NCBI GenBank assembly: GCA_014382015.1
Contig: JACNKN010000036.1
Span: 2,585-54,450 of the forward strand
Direction of reading: 5' to 3'
DNA length: 51,866 nucleotides
From: Fidelibacterota bacterium
GTDB lineage: Bacteria; Fidelibacterota; Marinisomatia; Marinisomatales; TCS55
Shown in pieces: positions 16,147 through 24,673 of this stretch (positions within the stretch are counted from its first letter, which is position 1; the number at the start of each line of letters is the position of its first letter). The position numbers were made by a program, and so were the translations under genes. The notes beneath the pieces were generated by a model. That model had not been told where the DNA came from. It was given only the letters and a program-made list of their open reading frames with translations, and searched no databases.

Positions 16147-17208
16147 CTAACTTTGCTCAATATACTCAGGTGAAATTCCAAATTCAGATTCAAATTCTTC
16201 TGCAATATTTTTAATCATATTCTTCCGAACCATGTGCGGTAAAAATGCAGATTTCATGGCTACAATTGTTACTTCTCGAAAATCATGAAGGGTGAATCCA
16301 AATAAATCCCTGGCGAGTCCGAATTCCTTGGTGAGGGTGGTATTAGACATGAGACGGTTGTCCGTATTGAGTGTGACCCGAATTCCCTGATCATAATATA
16401 ATTTCATGGGATGCTGCTTAAGGGATCGAACTGAATACGTATGCCAGTTGGATGTGAGACAAATTTCCAGGGGGATCCGATGATTATTCACATACCGCAT
16501 TAAATCTTTATCTTCCTTTAAACGGGTACCATGTCCAATTCGATGGGCACCACAATAATGAATGGCCTGATGGATAGACGCAGGTCCAAATGCTTCTCCC
16601 GCATGAATAGTGGCATTGATATTATGATTCAAAATCATATAAAAGGCTTCCCGGTGATCTTTGGCGGGAAAGTTTTCTTCCGCACCCGCTAAATCAAAAC
16701 CAACCACGCCTTTATTTTTAAATCGAACGCAAAGATCAGCCAATTTTAAGGACGCTTCCGGTGAAATATGCCGAATACCGCAAACGATAATTCCGGATTT
16801 TACACCAAAAGCTTTTTCACCTTTTTTCAGTCCATCCCGAACGGAAATGACCGCTTGCTCTAATGTCATCCCTTTTGATGAATGTAAAATGGGAGAATAT
16901 CGAATTTCAATATAACGGATATTTTCAGCCGCTACATCTTCAATCAATTCGTAAGCGATTCGCCTGAGTGAATCAGGTGTTTGCATCACACTGAGGGTTA
17001 TATCAAACCGAGCGAGGTATTCTTCCAATGTACCTCGTTTTATCCCGATAGAGAGGATATTTTGAAGCTCGGTTGCATCAGTAGTGGGTAAGGACACTTT
17101 ATGTCGCTTCGCCAAATCTAATATGGTTTTAATCCGCAGACAGCCATCCAGGTGGCAATGAAGTTCCACTTTGGGTAGTTTTTTTAGAAGGCTGTCTGAT
17201 ATTTTCAT
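16147..17208 (-). CDS. add: Adenosine deaminase
   Basis: A 353-residue metal-dependent hydrolase that deaminates adenosine or related nucleosides to the inosine form. The zinc ligands are in HCHLDG (H17, H19). HAGEAFGP carries the next histidine, HRIGHGTRL holds the catalytic histidine, and NTDNRLMSNTTL holds the catalytic aspartate. The NTDNRLM form is the usual bacterial variant. It lies between the PLP enzyme and the OPT transporter with gaps of 11 and 4 bases. A substrate such as methylthioadenosine or 5'-deoxyadenosine is possible, but nothing here proves it. Confidence 0.93.
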   Translation of the reverse strand: MKISDSLLKKLPKVELHCHLDGCLRIKTILDLAKRHKVSLPTTDATELQNILSIGIKRGTLEEYLARFDITLSVMQTPDSLRRIAYELIEDVAAENIRYIEIRYSPILHSSKGMTLEQAVISVRDGLKKGEKAFGVKSGIIVCGIRHISPEASLKLADLCVRFKNKGVVGFDLAGAEENFPAKDHREAFYMILNHNINATIHAGEAFGPASIHQAIHYCGAHRIGHGTRLKEDKDLMRYVNNHRIPLEICLTSNWHTYSVRSLKQHPMKLYYDQGIRVTLNTDNRLMSNTTLTKEFGLARDLFGFTLHDFREVTIVAMKSAFLPHMVRKNMIKNIAEEFESEFGISPEYIEQS

Positions 17209-17212
17209 TGAT

Positions 17213-19078
17213 TTATTTTTTTGATACAGATTTATAGAGCCAGATCATTACACCAATAAATAAGGCTGGACCCACCAATCCAAATCCGTCAAAATTCGGC
17301 CACCAGTCTTTTTGTCCTGTGAGGAAAATTGGTACTGCCACAAGAATACCCATGAGTGCTTCCCCCGTAATTAAACCGGATGCCATAAGGAGTCCGCGTT
17401 TTTCCGATGATTTGGAACCACCGGCTTTTTTGCCTAAGTGATTAATCATTCCGCCCATAAATATGGGTACAGTTAAGGTGATGGGCAAATAAATACCCAC
17501 AGCAACCGCCAATACAGGCACCCGAAAGTCAGACCCGATTTTTTCCTGCCTCAAATCAATGAGAATTAAGATGACAGCAATCACGCCGCCCAAATAGACA
17601 AAATTCCATGGAAGATTGCCTGTAAATACACCATCTGCAACCGACTTCATCAATGTGGCTTGAGGCGCGGAAAGGGTGGGAGATCCAATGGTGTAAGCTG
17701 TATGAAGAATATCCAAAACCAATCCAAGTACGACTGCTGCTGCCAGTGTACCCACAATTTGCATGACCTGCTGTTTCCATGGCGTCGCTCCGAGGATATG
17801 TCCTGCCTTTAAGTCTTGGAGATTGTCACCACCAATGGCGGCAGCACAGCATACAACGGCTCCCACCATAATTGCACTGGCTGCGCCTGTTCCCGAGCCT
17901 GTGCCAAGAATAGCCAACAAAAGCAAAGAGGCAAATAAAATAGTGGCAATAGTTACACCGGAAATTGGATTATTAGAAGAACCGACAACGCCGGCCATAT
18001 AGGCCGCAACTGCAGAGAATAAAAACCCAAACACCATCATGACCACGGACAATAAAGCGGCAATTCCAACTGAGCCAATTATATCCAAATAAAGAAGAAA
18101 AACAGGTACTAATAATGCGACCAAAGCAATACCTACATAATTAATGGGCATATCCTGTTCTTCCAAAGGAACATCCTTATCACTAGATCGGTGTTTGACT
18201 GCATCCAGACTGGCTTTGATGCCTTCGACCAATGGCTTAAATAATTTGATAAGAGACCAGACACCTCCCACAACCATGGCGCCTACACCTAAATATCGAA
18301 TTTTGGAATTCCAGATATCCCATGCAGCATCCAATGCATCACCTTCAAACCCAACCATTGCTGAATAAATCGGGATAGCAATCGCCCAGGAAATCAATCC
18401 ACCAGCCACAACGAGGATTCCAATATTTCTACCCACAATATATCCTACGGAAATCAAGGCTGGAGATAAATCGGTTCCAATTCCAAAGATGGATTTCCCA
18501 AATGTCATTGCACCGGCCATTTCTGCATGCCACATGGCAAATCCCTGTTGACATACTTTCATGAGGCCACCGACCAAACCGGCAAGGCCAATCGTTCTCA
18601 ATCCACCGGATCCATCATCTTCTGCACCTTGTCTGGCTTCATCTCCGGCTCGGAGTACTTCCGCTGTTGCAACTCCTTCTGGATATTTCAGTTTTGCTGT
18701 AACAATTAATGCGCGACGAAGGGGCACGGTAAATAACACACCAATGAGTCCCCCAATACCGGCAATCTTGGCCACTTCAACATAATCAAAGGAATTCCAG
18801 TAACCCAATAATACAAGGGCAGGAATGGTGAATATGACACCTGCTGCTAAAGATTCACCGGCAGACGCAGCTGTCTGCACAATATTATTTTCTAATATAT
18901 TTGATTTTTTAAATAATGATAAAACACCCATAGATATAACTGCTGCCGGGATTGAAGCGGATACAGTCATGCCGGCAAAAAGGCCAAGGTAGGCGTTGGC
19001 ACCGGCCAGAATCATAGAAAGAAGAATTCCTAAAAGGAGTGCTTTAATGGTAATTTCTGGATATTTATTGTTGGACAT
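17213..19078 (-). CDS. OPT-family oligopeptide transporter
   Basis: A 621-residue transporter with about 14 membrane helices. The N-terminal ITIKALLLGILLSMILAGANAYLGL and the following GMTVSASIPAAVISMG blocks are characteristic of the OPT family. So are LKYPEGVATAEVLRAG, CAAAIGGDNLQDLKAGHILGATPWKQQ and the C-terminal LGLVLDIL and GLLMASGLITGEALMG pieces. This clade imports oligopeptides or metal chelates by proton coupling. It is the first gene of the minus-strand unit that includes add and the PLP enzyme. The 218 bases upstream to 19296 hold no other gene. Confidence 0.9.
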   Translation of the reverse strand: MSNNKYPEITIKALLLGILLSMILAGANAYLGLFAGMTVSASIPAAVISMGVLSLFKKSNILENNIVQTAASAGESLAAGVIFTIPALVLLGYWNSFDYVEVAKIAGIGGLIGVLFTVPLRRALIVTAKLKYPEGVATAEVLRAGDEARQGAEDDGSGGLRTIGLAGLVGGLMKVCQQGFAMWHAEMAGAMTFGKSIFGIGTDLSPALISVGYIVGRNIGILVVAGGLISWAIAIPIYSAMVGFEGDALDAAWDIWNSKIRYLGVGAMVVGGVWSLIKLFKPLVEGIKASLDAVKHRSSDKDVPLEEQDMPINYVGIALVALLVPVFLLYLDIIGSVGIAALLSVVMMVFGFLFSAVAAYMAGVVGSSNNPISGVTIATILFASLLLLAILGTGSGTGAASAIMVGAVVCCAAAIGGDNLQDLKAGHILGATPWKQQVMQIVGTLAAAVVLGLVLDILHTAYTIGSPTLSAPQATLMKSVADGVFTGNLPWNFVYLGGVIAVILILIDLRQEKIGSDFRVPVLAVAVGIYLPITLTVPIFMGGMINHLGKKAGGSKSSEKRGLLMASGLITGEALMGILVAVPIFLTGQKDWWPNFDGFGLVGPALFIGVMIWLYKSVSKK

Positions 19079-19296
19079 GGAATTTCCTTGGTTTATTTGA
19101 AGGCGAAAGTAGGGGAATTGTCATGAATGAAACAAGTGCGAGGGTAAACCATCAGTTGGAATACCTGTATAGCGAATATTAATTTCCCATGTCAAATGAA
19201 ATGAATATACTTGCCCGAGGAAAATCAAAAAAATAAGTGGTCAAAAAATTTCAAAAGATCCAAAGTATAAGCATTATCTAAAATAAAATTCCACTC

Positions 19297-19872
19297 TTGA
19301 AAAAAATATACATAATAGCAGGGCCAAACGGTGCGGGAAAAACAACAGCGTCTTATACTTTTTTACCTGAAATCATCGACTGCAATGAATTTATCAATGC
19401 AGATGAGATAGCCAAAGGGTTGTCTCCATTTAATGCAGATAAAGTCGGGATTAAAGCAGGTAGATTAATGTTATCCAGGATGAAGGAATTGCTGGATAGA
19501 AATGAGACGTTTGCCATAGAAACAACCCTTGCGCTAAAAAGCTATGTAGGCTTCATCCAAAAAGCAAAGGAAAGAGGATATGAAATAATATTACTCTTTC
19601 TAAGTTTAAACTCAGTTCAGCTCGCCATAAAACGTGTGGAAACAAGGGTGGCAGAAGGTGGCCACGATATTCCAATTGATACCATAAAAAGAAGATATAA
19701 AAAGGGCCTAATAAACTTTTTTAATATTTATATTTCCTTGGCGGATGAATGGTTCTTAATTGATAATTCCGGTGATAGATTCCAAGTTGTAGCAAGAGGA
19801 ATAAAAAACAGAACACATGTTAAAAATGAAATACTTTGGAATAAACTAAAAAGTAAGTGTCATGAAGATTGA
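19297..19872 (+). CDS. Zeta-toxin-like P-loop kinase (COG4185 type)
   Basis: A 191-residue P-loop protein. Walker A is GPNGAGKTT at residues 9-17. The NADEIAKGL block, the ETTLALKSY segment and the RVETRVAEGGHDIP arginine-rich lid match the zeta-toxin-like family. Characterised zeta toxins phosphorylate UDP-N-acetylglucosamine, but many COG4185 proteins are uncharacterised. The start is TTG 19297, directly giving MKKIYIIAGPNGAGKT. The downstream small gene overlaps it by 11 bases and is the likely partner. It lies alone between the OPT operon and the riboswitch. Confidence 0.85.
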   Translation: MKKIYIIAGPNGAGKTTASYTFLPEIIDCNEFINADEIAKGLSPFNADKVGIKAGRLMLSRMKELLDRNETFAIETTLALKSYVGFIQKAKERGYEIILLFLSLNSVQLAIKRVETRVAEGGHDIPIDTIKRRYKKGLINFFNIYISLADEWFLIDNSGDRFQVVARGIKNRTHVKNEILWNKLKSKCHED

Positions 19873-20041
19873 AAAAAAATTACAAGATTTAGAAAATAAA
19901 ATTATTTATGGACTTGAAGAAGCTTATCGAAAAATGGTGATTGTAAAGAAACAAAATAACAGTCCATTAATTGTTTCCAGGGATGGAAAAGTGGTGGCAA
20001 TCCCACCGGATGAAATCCCCCCAACAGTAAAATATAAATAA
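19862..20041 (+). CDS. Small partner (probable antitoxin) of the zeta-like kinase
   Basis: A 59-residue reading frame, MKIEKKLQDLENKII at the start. Residues 1-28 are an amphipathic helix. The C-terminal half has a SPLIVSRDGKVVAIPPDE pattern. Small proteins with a PL-x-x-x-x-DGKVV-x-x-PP-x-E ending are commonly encoded beside COG4185 kinases, which supports an antitoxin or regulatory role. The ATG lies inside the kinase gene (11-base overlap), so synthesis is coupled. The stop is 68 bases before the riboswitch core. The role is inferred from position and pattern. Confidence 0.7.
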   Translation: MKIEKKLQDLENKIIYGLEEAYRKMVIVKKQNNSPLIVSRDGKVVAIPPDEIPPTVKYK

Positions 20042-20108
20042 CTTGAATAATATCCCGAATTGAAAAGGTTTCTTAGGAGACTTTTGAAATTCCGTTTAAT
20101 TTCCCGTA

Positions 20109-20195
20109 TCAATTGGGGTGCTGATTTGAAGCAGGTCAAAATGGCTGAGAAAACACCCAAGAACCTGATCTGGATAATGCCAGCGTAGGAATGAT
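20109..20195 (+). promoter_or_regulatory. TPP (thiamin pyrophosphate) riboswitch
   Basis: The conserved THI-box blocks are all present in order: GGGGTGC at 20115, CTGAGA at 20145 followed by the pairing strand ACACCC, then ACCTGATCTGGATAATGCCA (20163-20182) and GCGTAGGAA. P1 is formed by bases around 20109-20114 and 20189-20195. TPP binding is expected to sequester the ribosome site, since the receptor ATG (20202) follows within 7 bases and no T-run terminator is seen. It therefore likely represses translation of the TonB receptor when thiamin is plentiful. Confidence 0.95.
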
Positions 20196-20201
20196 CAAAT
20201 T

Positions 20202-22526
20202 ATGAATCAATATTTACGAATTTTATATGTACTTATAATTCTGAGTTTAACTCAGGTTTTTCCTCAATCCATTGAGGTGAGTGGAATTGTAGTCGAAGGA
20301 GAATCACATACGCCACTTGTGGGCGTAAATATCCTTGCCGGTGATACAGGAACCACATCCGATGAAACAGGGGCTTTCTATATAACTGTTCAGGATGGAG
20401 TTGAAATCTCATTTTTATATATGGGATATAAAAAGATTTCCACCAATCCGCGTCCATCCATGACGATTATCATGGAGCAAACTGTGTTAGAGAGTGATGC
20501 CATTACGGTGAATGCCATGCGGGCAATTGTCGGCGTAACACCTGTGTCCTTCTCTAATTTAACAGCCAAAGAAATTGAAACACGATATACGGTGGAGGAT
20601 ATACCCATGATTCTCGCATCCGAACCAGGTGTGTGGGCCTATAGCGAAAGTGGGAATGGCACCGGTTATTCTTATGTCTCCATTCGGGGATTTGATCAAA
20701 GTAGAATTGGGGTTATGATTGATGGTGTTCCCCTGAATGATAATGAAAGCCACCAAGTGTACTGGGTGGATCATGGTGATTTGCTGGCTGATGCCAGTGA
20801 TGTACAAATTCAACGGGGGATCGGCAATAGCTTGTATGGTTCATCCGCTTTTGGCGGATCCATCAATGTGAATACACAAATTGCCAGCGATACGCGAGAA
20901 ATAAAAGTATCCTACGGCTCGGGTGATTGGAATACATCCAAGACTTCTTTACGATATCGTTCAGGGAAAAATTTAGGAGAAGACATCAGTTTAACAGTTC
21001 GGGCATCTCAAGTAGAATCAGATGGGTATCGTAAAAACCACAATTCAAAACAAAAGGGCATGTTTTTTGGATTAGAACATCGTGGGAAAAAATTCACAAA
21101 TAAATTTCGGGCACACCTTGGTTATGAAAATACTCAGCTTTTATGGGATGGAATTCATATAGATGATATAAAGGATCGCAAGAAGCGCCGGGCTGGGAAT
21201 CAAGCATTTACCGATGATTTCTTTCAACAGATTTATTCACTCAACACCACATCTCGTTTATCAGATAAGTTGTTTTTTCGAAATGTGAGTTATCTTGTTC
21301 GGGGAAAAGGCTATTATGAAGTGCAAAAAACCGGACGTGATTATTATTCATACAATCTGGATGTAAATGATGAATACACAGATGTACAGGAGCAAAACCT
21401 ATCCACAGATTTGCTTCGCAGAAAATGGATTGATAATAACTATTATGGTGTTGTACCCACAGTTACTTGGAAAAACGAGGAACTTCGTGTAGATGTTGGG
21501 GGAGAATTTCGAAAATACACAGGAGATCATTTTGGAGAAGTCAGTCAATTCTCTGATGTGAATTTGGCGGCAACATTGGGCGAAGATTGGTATCGATATT
21601 ATCGCTATGTGGGTAAGAAAAGTTCAGTGACAGGATTTGGTCATTTGGTGTGGCATCCTGTTGGTCAGCCTTTTACCATTATGGCGGATATTCAAAATCA
21701 AAGCCACCAGTGGACATTGGAACAAGAAACGATTGGTCATGCCACCGGGCATAGTTTATCCGCGAATTGGAATTTTTTAAATCCACGGATTGGTATGATT
21801 TGGGACATAGGGGATTCCCTCCATTGGTTTGTGAATTGGGGAAAGGCACAGAAAGAACCAGCGGATAATCAGATTATTAATGCAGATGATGTGTGGGCGG
21901 AACCCGTCATGGCAGCGGCGGAAGTTATTACTGATTTAGAAATGGGAATTGATTTTACGTTTGAAAAAGGCCATGCCAGATTCAACAGTTATCGCATTCA
22001 ATATTTAAATGAACAACTAAAAAATATTAATGTATCTCAAGAAGGAGAATACGATTATTATGTTGCAGATTCCACCGACCATGTTGGGTTTGAATGGGAA
22101 GCAGCATTTACCTTTAACCCTAAGTTTAGTTTAAGTGCCAATGGTGCATTGGTCATGAATTATTTTACCAATGGAAAAAGTTTGCCTAATATTCCGTCTA
22201 CCCTTTTTAATATTAATTTTAATTATCGTGTTCGAAAAAATATGATTTTATTTGCCCATTGGAAACGGATAGGGCACATGTATGTGGATAATGCAAATTC
22301 TGAACCGGGAATGATTAATCCTTATGGTTTATTAGATATGGGTGTGAAATATCAGTGGAGGGGCTTGGACGTGTTGATAAAAGTGAATAATGTATTTGAT
22401 AAACTCTATGCCACTTATGGATATGGTTACGAATGGGATGGATTTCAAGCGTTCCATTGGCCCGGCGCTACCCGAAATTCATTTGTGAATATTTCATATA
22501 CATTTTTTTCCCAATCACGGATATGA
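20202..22526 (+). CDS. TonB-dependent outer-membrane receptor, thiamin-type
   Basis: A 774-residue outer-membrane transporter. Signal peptide 1-22, then a CarboxypepD_reg-like domain (residues 25-100). The plug spans about residues 120-225, with VSIRGFDQSRIGVMIDGVPL and RGIGNSLYGSSAFGGSINV. A 22-strand barrel follows. The TPP riboswitch directly upstream points to thiamin or a thiamin precursor as substrate, as in Bacteroides OMthi proteins. The natural barrel end would be the aromatic of SYTF. Here six more residues (FSQSRI) are read from sequence that is antisense to a truncated paralogue gene. Whether this extension harms insertion is unknown. Confidence 0.93.
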   Translation: MNQYLRILYVLIILSLTQVFPQSIEVSGIVVEGESHTPLVGVNILAGDTGTTSDETGAFYITVQDGVEISFLYMGYKKISTNPRPSMTIIMEQTVLESDAITVNAMRAIVGVTPVSFSNLTAKEIETRYTVEDIPMILASEPGVWAYSESGNGTGYSYVSIRGFDQSRIGVMIDGVPLNDNESHQVYWVDHGDLLADASDVQIQRGIGNSLYGSSAFGGSINVNTQIASDTREIKVSYGSGDWNTSKTSLRYRSGKNLGEDISLTVRASQVESDGYRKNHNSKQKGMFFGLEHRGKKFTNKFRAHLGYENTQLLWDGIHIDDIKDRKKRRAGNQAFTDDFFQQIYSLNTTSRLSDKLFFRNVSYLVRGKGYYEVQKTGRDYYSYNLDVNDEYTDVQEQNLSTDLLRRKWIDNNYYGVVPTVTWKNEELRVDVGGEFRKYTGDHFGEVSQFSDVNLAATLGEDWYRYYRYVGKKSSVTGFGHLVWHPVGQPFTIMADIQNQSHQWTLEQETIGHATGHSLSANWNFLNPRIGMIWDIGDSLHWFVNWGKAQKEPADNQIINADDVWAEPVMAAAEVITDLEMGIDFTFEKGHARFNSYRIQYLNEQLKNINVSQEGEYDYYVADSTDHVGFEWEAAFTFNPKFSLSANGALVMNYFTNGKSLPNIPSTLFNINFNYRVRKNMILFAHWKRIGHMYVDNANSEPGMINPYGLLDMGVKYQWRGLDVLIKVNNVFDKLYATYGYGYEWDGFQAFHWPGATRNSFVNISYTFFSQSRI

Positions 22527-22807
22527 TCTTCTGATAAATCTGAATCCATATGTGAAAACTTCATTGGGCCTATAGCCCAGCCATAAGTCCCTGAATTTGG
22601 ACCAGTATGGTTGTACCATAAATACGCTTTTGGACCATTTTCCCCGTTATGGTATTTTGCATTATGTTTTTTTACACCGTCTTGCAGTGCCAAATGTTCA
22701 CCATTTCGCAATTCTAGAACAACTGTATTGAACATAATGTAATCTTGTGCAAACAATGTTGCACACGTCAAAATAGGAATAAAAATCCCAATTATTCGTT
22801 TTAGCAT
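22445..22807 (-). pseudogene. Truncated member of the secreted paralogue family
   Basis: The product starts with a signal peptide (MLKRIIGIFIPILTCATLFAQ). Its first ~100 residues parallel those of the gene at 26336-27082, sharing GVKKHNAKYH, NGPKAYL and a GP-x-K-x-x-x-MD block. Similarity stops at about DWEKNV (near base 22500). From there the frame reads the antisense of the TonB receptor 3' end for 17 codons to a stop at 22445. About 145 residues of the family protein are missing, so this is a deletion remnant fused to the receptor gene end. Confidence 0.8.
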
Positions 22808-22822
22808 TATTTCCTCTTTTTT

Positions 22823-23290
22823 TTAATCAAATATGACGCCAGAACCACCATACAAAGGGCTAAAATGTTGACCAATACTAACCCATTTGCTTCCTTTTTT
22901 CAAAAATGTAGCGGATGCTCTTGTTCTGTAATTGGTTGCAATCGGCTTATCGTCGGGGCCATTAATTGTACCCACAAGATAGTAGTTTGCAAAAGCCACA
23001 TCCTTACTTTTACCTAAAATTGTGACTTCAATATGACGGGGAGAAAAATTAAAGGTATTTGGTGATCCTTCAATTTGAGCCTTAGATGCTTCTGGACTTA
23101 ATAACTGCCATAAGCCTCCTTGAGAAGTGGCCTGCCAAGACCCATCAGGATTGATGGTAGCCATATTTGCTTTTTTATTTGAAAAATCTATCCACTGCTG
23201 TTTGATTTGTTCAATTAGGTCTTCCTTATCGCCAGCCATCAGATTATTAATAAATAATATACCAATGGCAAAAATCATGCGTTTTTTCAT
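22823..23290 (-). CDS. Secreted NTF2-like (SnoaL/DUF4440-type) protein
   Basis: A 155-residue exported protein: signal peptide to MAG (residues 1-20), then KEDLIEQIKQQWIDFSNKK as the first helix and a cone-shaped beta-sheet pattern ending in FLKKGSKWVSIGQHFSPLYGGSG. This layout fits the NTF2-like fold. It is a paralogue of the gene at 24094-24558, sharing GDKEDxIE near the start and H-x-SPL-x-GGSG at the end. It lies within the tandem secreted cluster, 15 bases before the truncated family member. The ligand or enzyme activity is unknown. Confidence 0.7.
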   Translation of the reverse strand: MKKRMIFAIGILFINNLMAGDKEDLIEQIKQQWIDFSNKKANMATINPDGSWQATSQGGLWQLLSPEASKAQIEGSPNTFNFSPRHIEVTILGKSKDVAFANYYLVGTINGPDDKPIATNYRTRASATFLKKGSKWVSIGQHFSPLYGGSGVIFD

Positions 23291-23317
23291 GATTTGCTCC
23301 TCTTATTTTATAATATT

Positions 23318-24067
23318 CTATTGATTTGTGCTCAATTCCGGTAAATATTCACGGATAAAGGTTGATCGTTTTTTCACAATTTTAGATTGTCTAGATAGCC
23401 ATTTTTTACTTGAACCTTCTCCATAGGCTTTATCAAAAAGCTCAACACTGAAAAATGAAGGTATTTTGTCATATTCTTCCCATGAGTCAAAGTAAACAGA
23501 CATACTAATCAAATGTGTTTCACCTCCTGAAAAACGATAGTAATGGTTAAAACGGGCCTTACTGCCGGTTTTTTTGTGGGCTTCTACAAGTTCACTTCTT
23601 AAAGCATTCCATTCTTGAAAATTACCAGATCCAACCAGATATTCCGTCACTTGTGTGTATTTTAATCGCTTCTCGCTCCCGGAACCATTATAGGAATGAT
23701 CTTCCATTTTTCGCCAAAGTGTGGTGCCTTTATCTTTACTCATATCCACATTGGGGATGACATTTTTCTGCCAATAATCCATTTCCGCTTGGCGTAATTT
23801 ATATTTATCTCTATCTGCAAATGTCCCGGAACTGACCCTCAACACGGCGCCTTGATCTTTGCCTGTCAGTGTTCGAAATGAGATCATAGGATAATTTTTG
23901 TTTCCTACATTATATTTTTTTGTTTTCGCCGCCATGGCCGCTTCCATTTTTTCGCCTGCCATAGGTTTGGGATGCCATAGGCGACCCTGATAAACTGTTG
24001 CATTTTGCCCTACTAAAATGGCAAAAAATAGGGTGCAGGTTAGAAATATATTTTTTCTATTCTTCAT
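23318..24067 (-). CDS. Secreted paralogue, tandem alpha+beta-barrel type
   Basis: A 249-residue exported protein. The start at 24067 (MKNRKNIFLTC) is chosen because it has a ribosome site (AGAAAGG) and a signal peptide ending in VGQ; a longer in-frame start would run through the neighbouring gene. The C-terminal half has the family pattern: a helix (ELVEAHKKTG), strands (FNHYYRFSGGETHLISMSVYF), DSWEEYD, then a final helix (SKIVKKRSTFIREYLPEL). This suits two ferredoxin-like dimeric alpha+beta-barrel (ABM-like) domains in tandem. The fold is inferred from pattern only. Neighbours are paralogues or NTF2-like proteins. Confidence 0.7.
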   Translation of the reverse strand: MKNRKNIFLTCTLFFAILVGQNATVYQGRLWHPKPMAGEKMEAAMAAKTKKYNVGNKNYPMISFRTLTGKDQGAVLRVSSGTFADRDKYKLRQAEMDYWQKNVIPNVDMSKDKGTTLWRKMEDHSYNGSGSEKRLKYTQVTEYLVGSGNFQEWNALRSELVEAHKKTGSKARFNHYYRFSGGETHLISMSVYFDSWEEYDKIPSFFSVELFDKAYGEGSSKKWLSRQSKIVKKRSTFIREYLPELSTNQ

Positions 24068-24093
24068 TTTTTTCCTTTCTGGTATTCTAAAAT

Positions 24094-24558
24094 TTACTTG
24101 ATGCTGGACTGGGTGGTACCGGATCCTCCAGTAAGGGGAGACCAGTGAGAGGCACGTATTTTCCAACCATCTCCCTCTTTTACAAGGGCTTGCGTCACAC
24201 GAGTCATATAATGACTGACTTGGGGTGCACCTTTCGGCTTCATGGAGCCTTCCGTGTAATACATCGCAACTGCCGCTTTACCAGGCACCAGAACAATAAC
24301 CTCAATATGTTTAATGGACATATTAATGTTATCATAAGAACCTAACCTCCCTGAAGAGCTAACCTCATGCATTAACCCTCCGCTAGACCAAAATTCCAAA
24401 GCACCATTCTTGGAATATTCAGCCATGGGTTTATTATACTTATTCAAGTAGGCATTGCTCTTTAAGAGGTGCTCAATGATATCCTCTTTGTCTCCAGCAA
24501 ATAAGATTGATGGTAATGCCAAGCTCAAGATAATAGATGACATAATTATTTTTTTCAT
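24094..24558 (-). CDS. Secreted NTF2-like (SnoaL/DUF4440-type) protein
   Basis: A 154-residue exported protein with a signal peptide to FAG (about residue 22). The mature part begins DKEDIIEHLLKSNAYLNKYNK. It has a strand-rich centre (IKHIEVIVLVPGKAAVAMYY) and ends with GWKIRASHWSPLTGGSGT. It is the paralogue of 22823-23290. An NTF2-like fold is likely; no catalytic residues can be assigned. Its 3' end is 26 bases from the start of the next family gene, so the two are probably cotranscribed. Confidence 0.7.
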   Translation of the reverse strand: MKKIIMSSIILSLALPSILFAGDKEDIIEHLLKSNAYLNKYNKPMAEYSKNGALEFWSSGGLMHEVSSSGRLGSYDNINMSIKHIEVIVLVPGKAAVAMYYTEGSMKPKGAPQVSHYMTRVTQALVKEGDGWKIRASHWSPLTGGSGTTQSSIK

Positions 24559-24673
24559 TATTGAAGTCCTTTTAGTATTTATTCGATTATTTAGTTTGCG
24601 AAAAGAAGTCTCATCTTAAAATGGCTGTCATAATCATCCATGAGCCCAATGAGTTTAATTTGATTAATATGAT

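Noticed and set aside
24559-24673. A short minus-strand frame with a protein-like IKLIGLMDDYDSHFKMRLLF segment
   Set aside because: It is only about 30 codons, has no ribosome site or natural start, and no relative in the cluster. It may be a remnant but cannot be supported.
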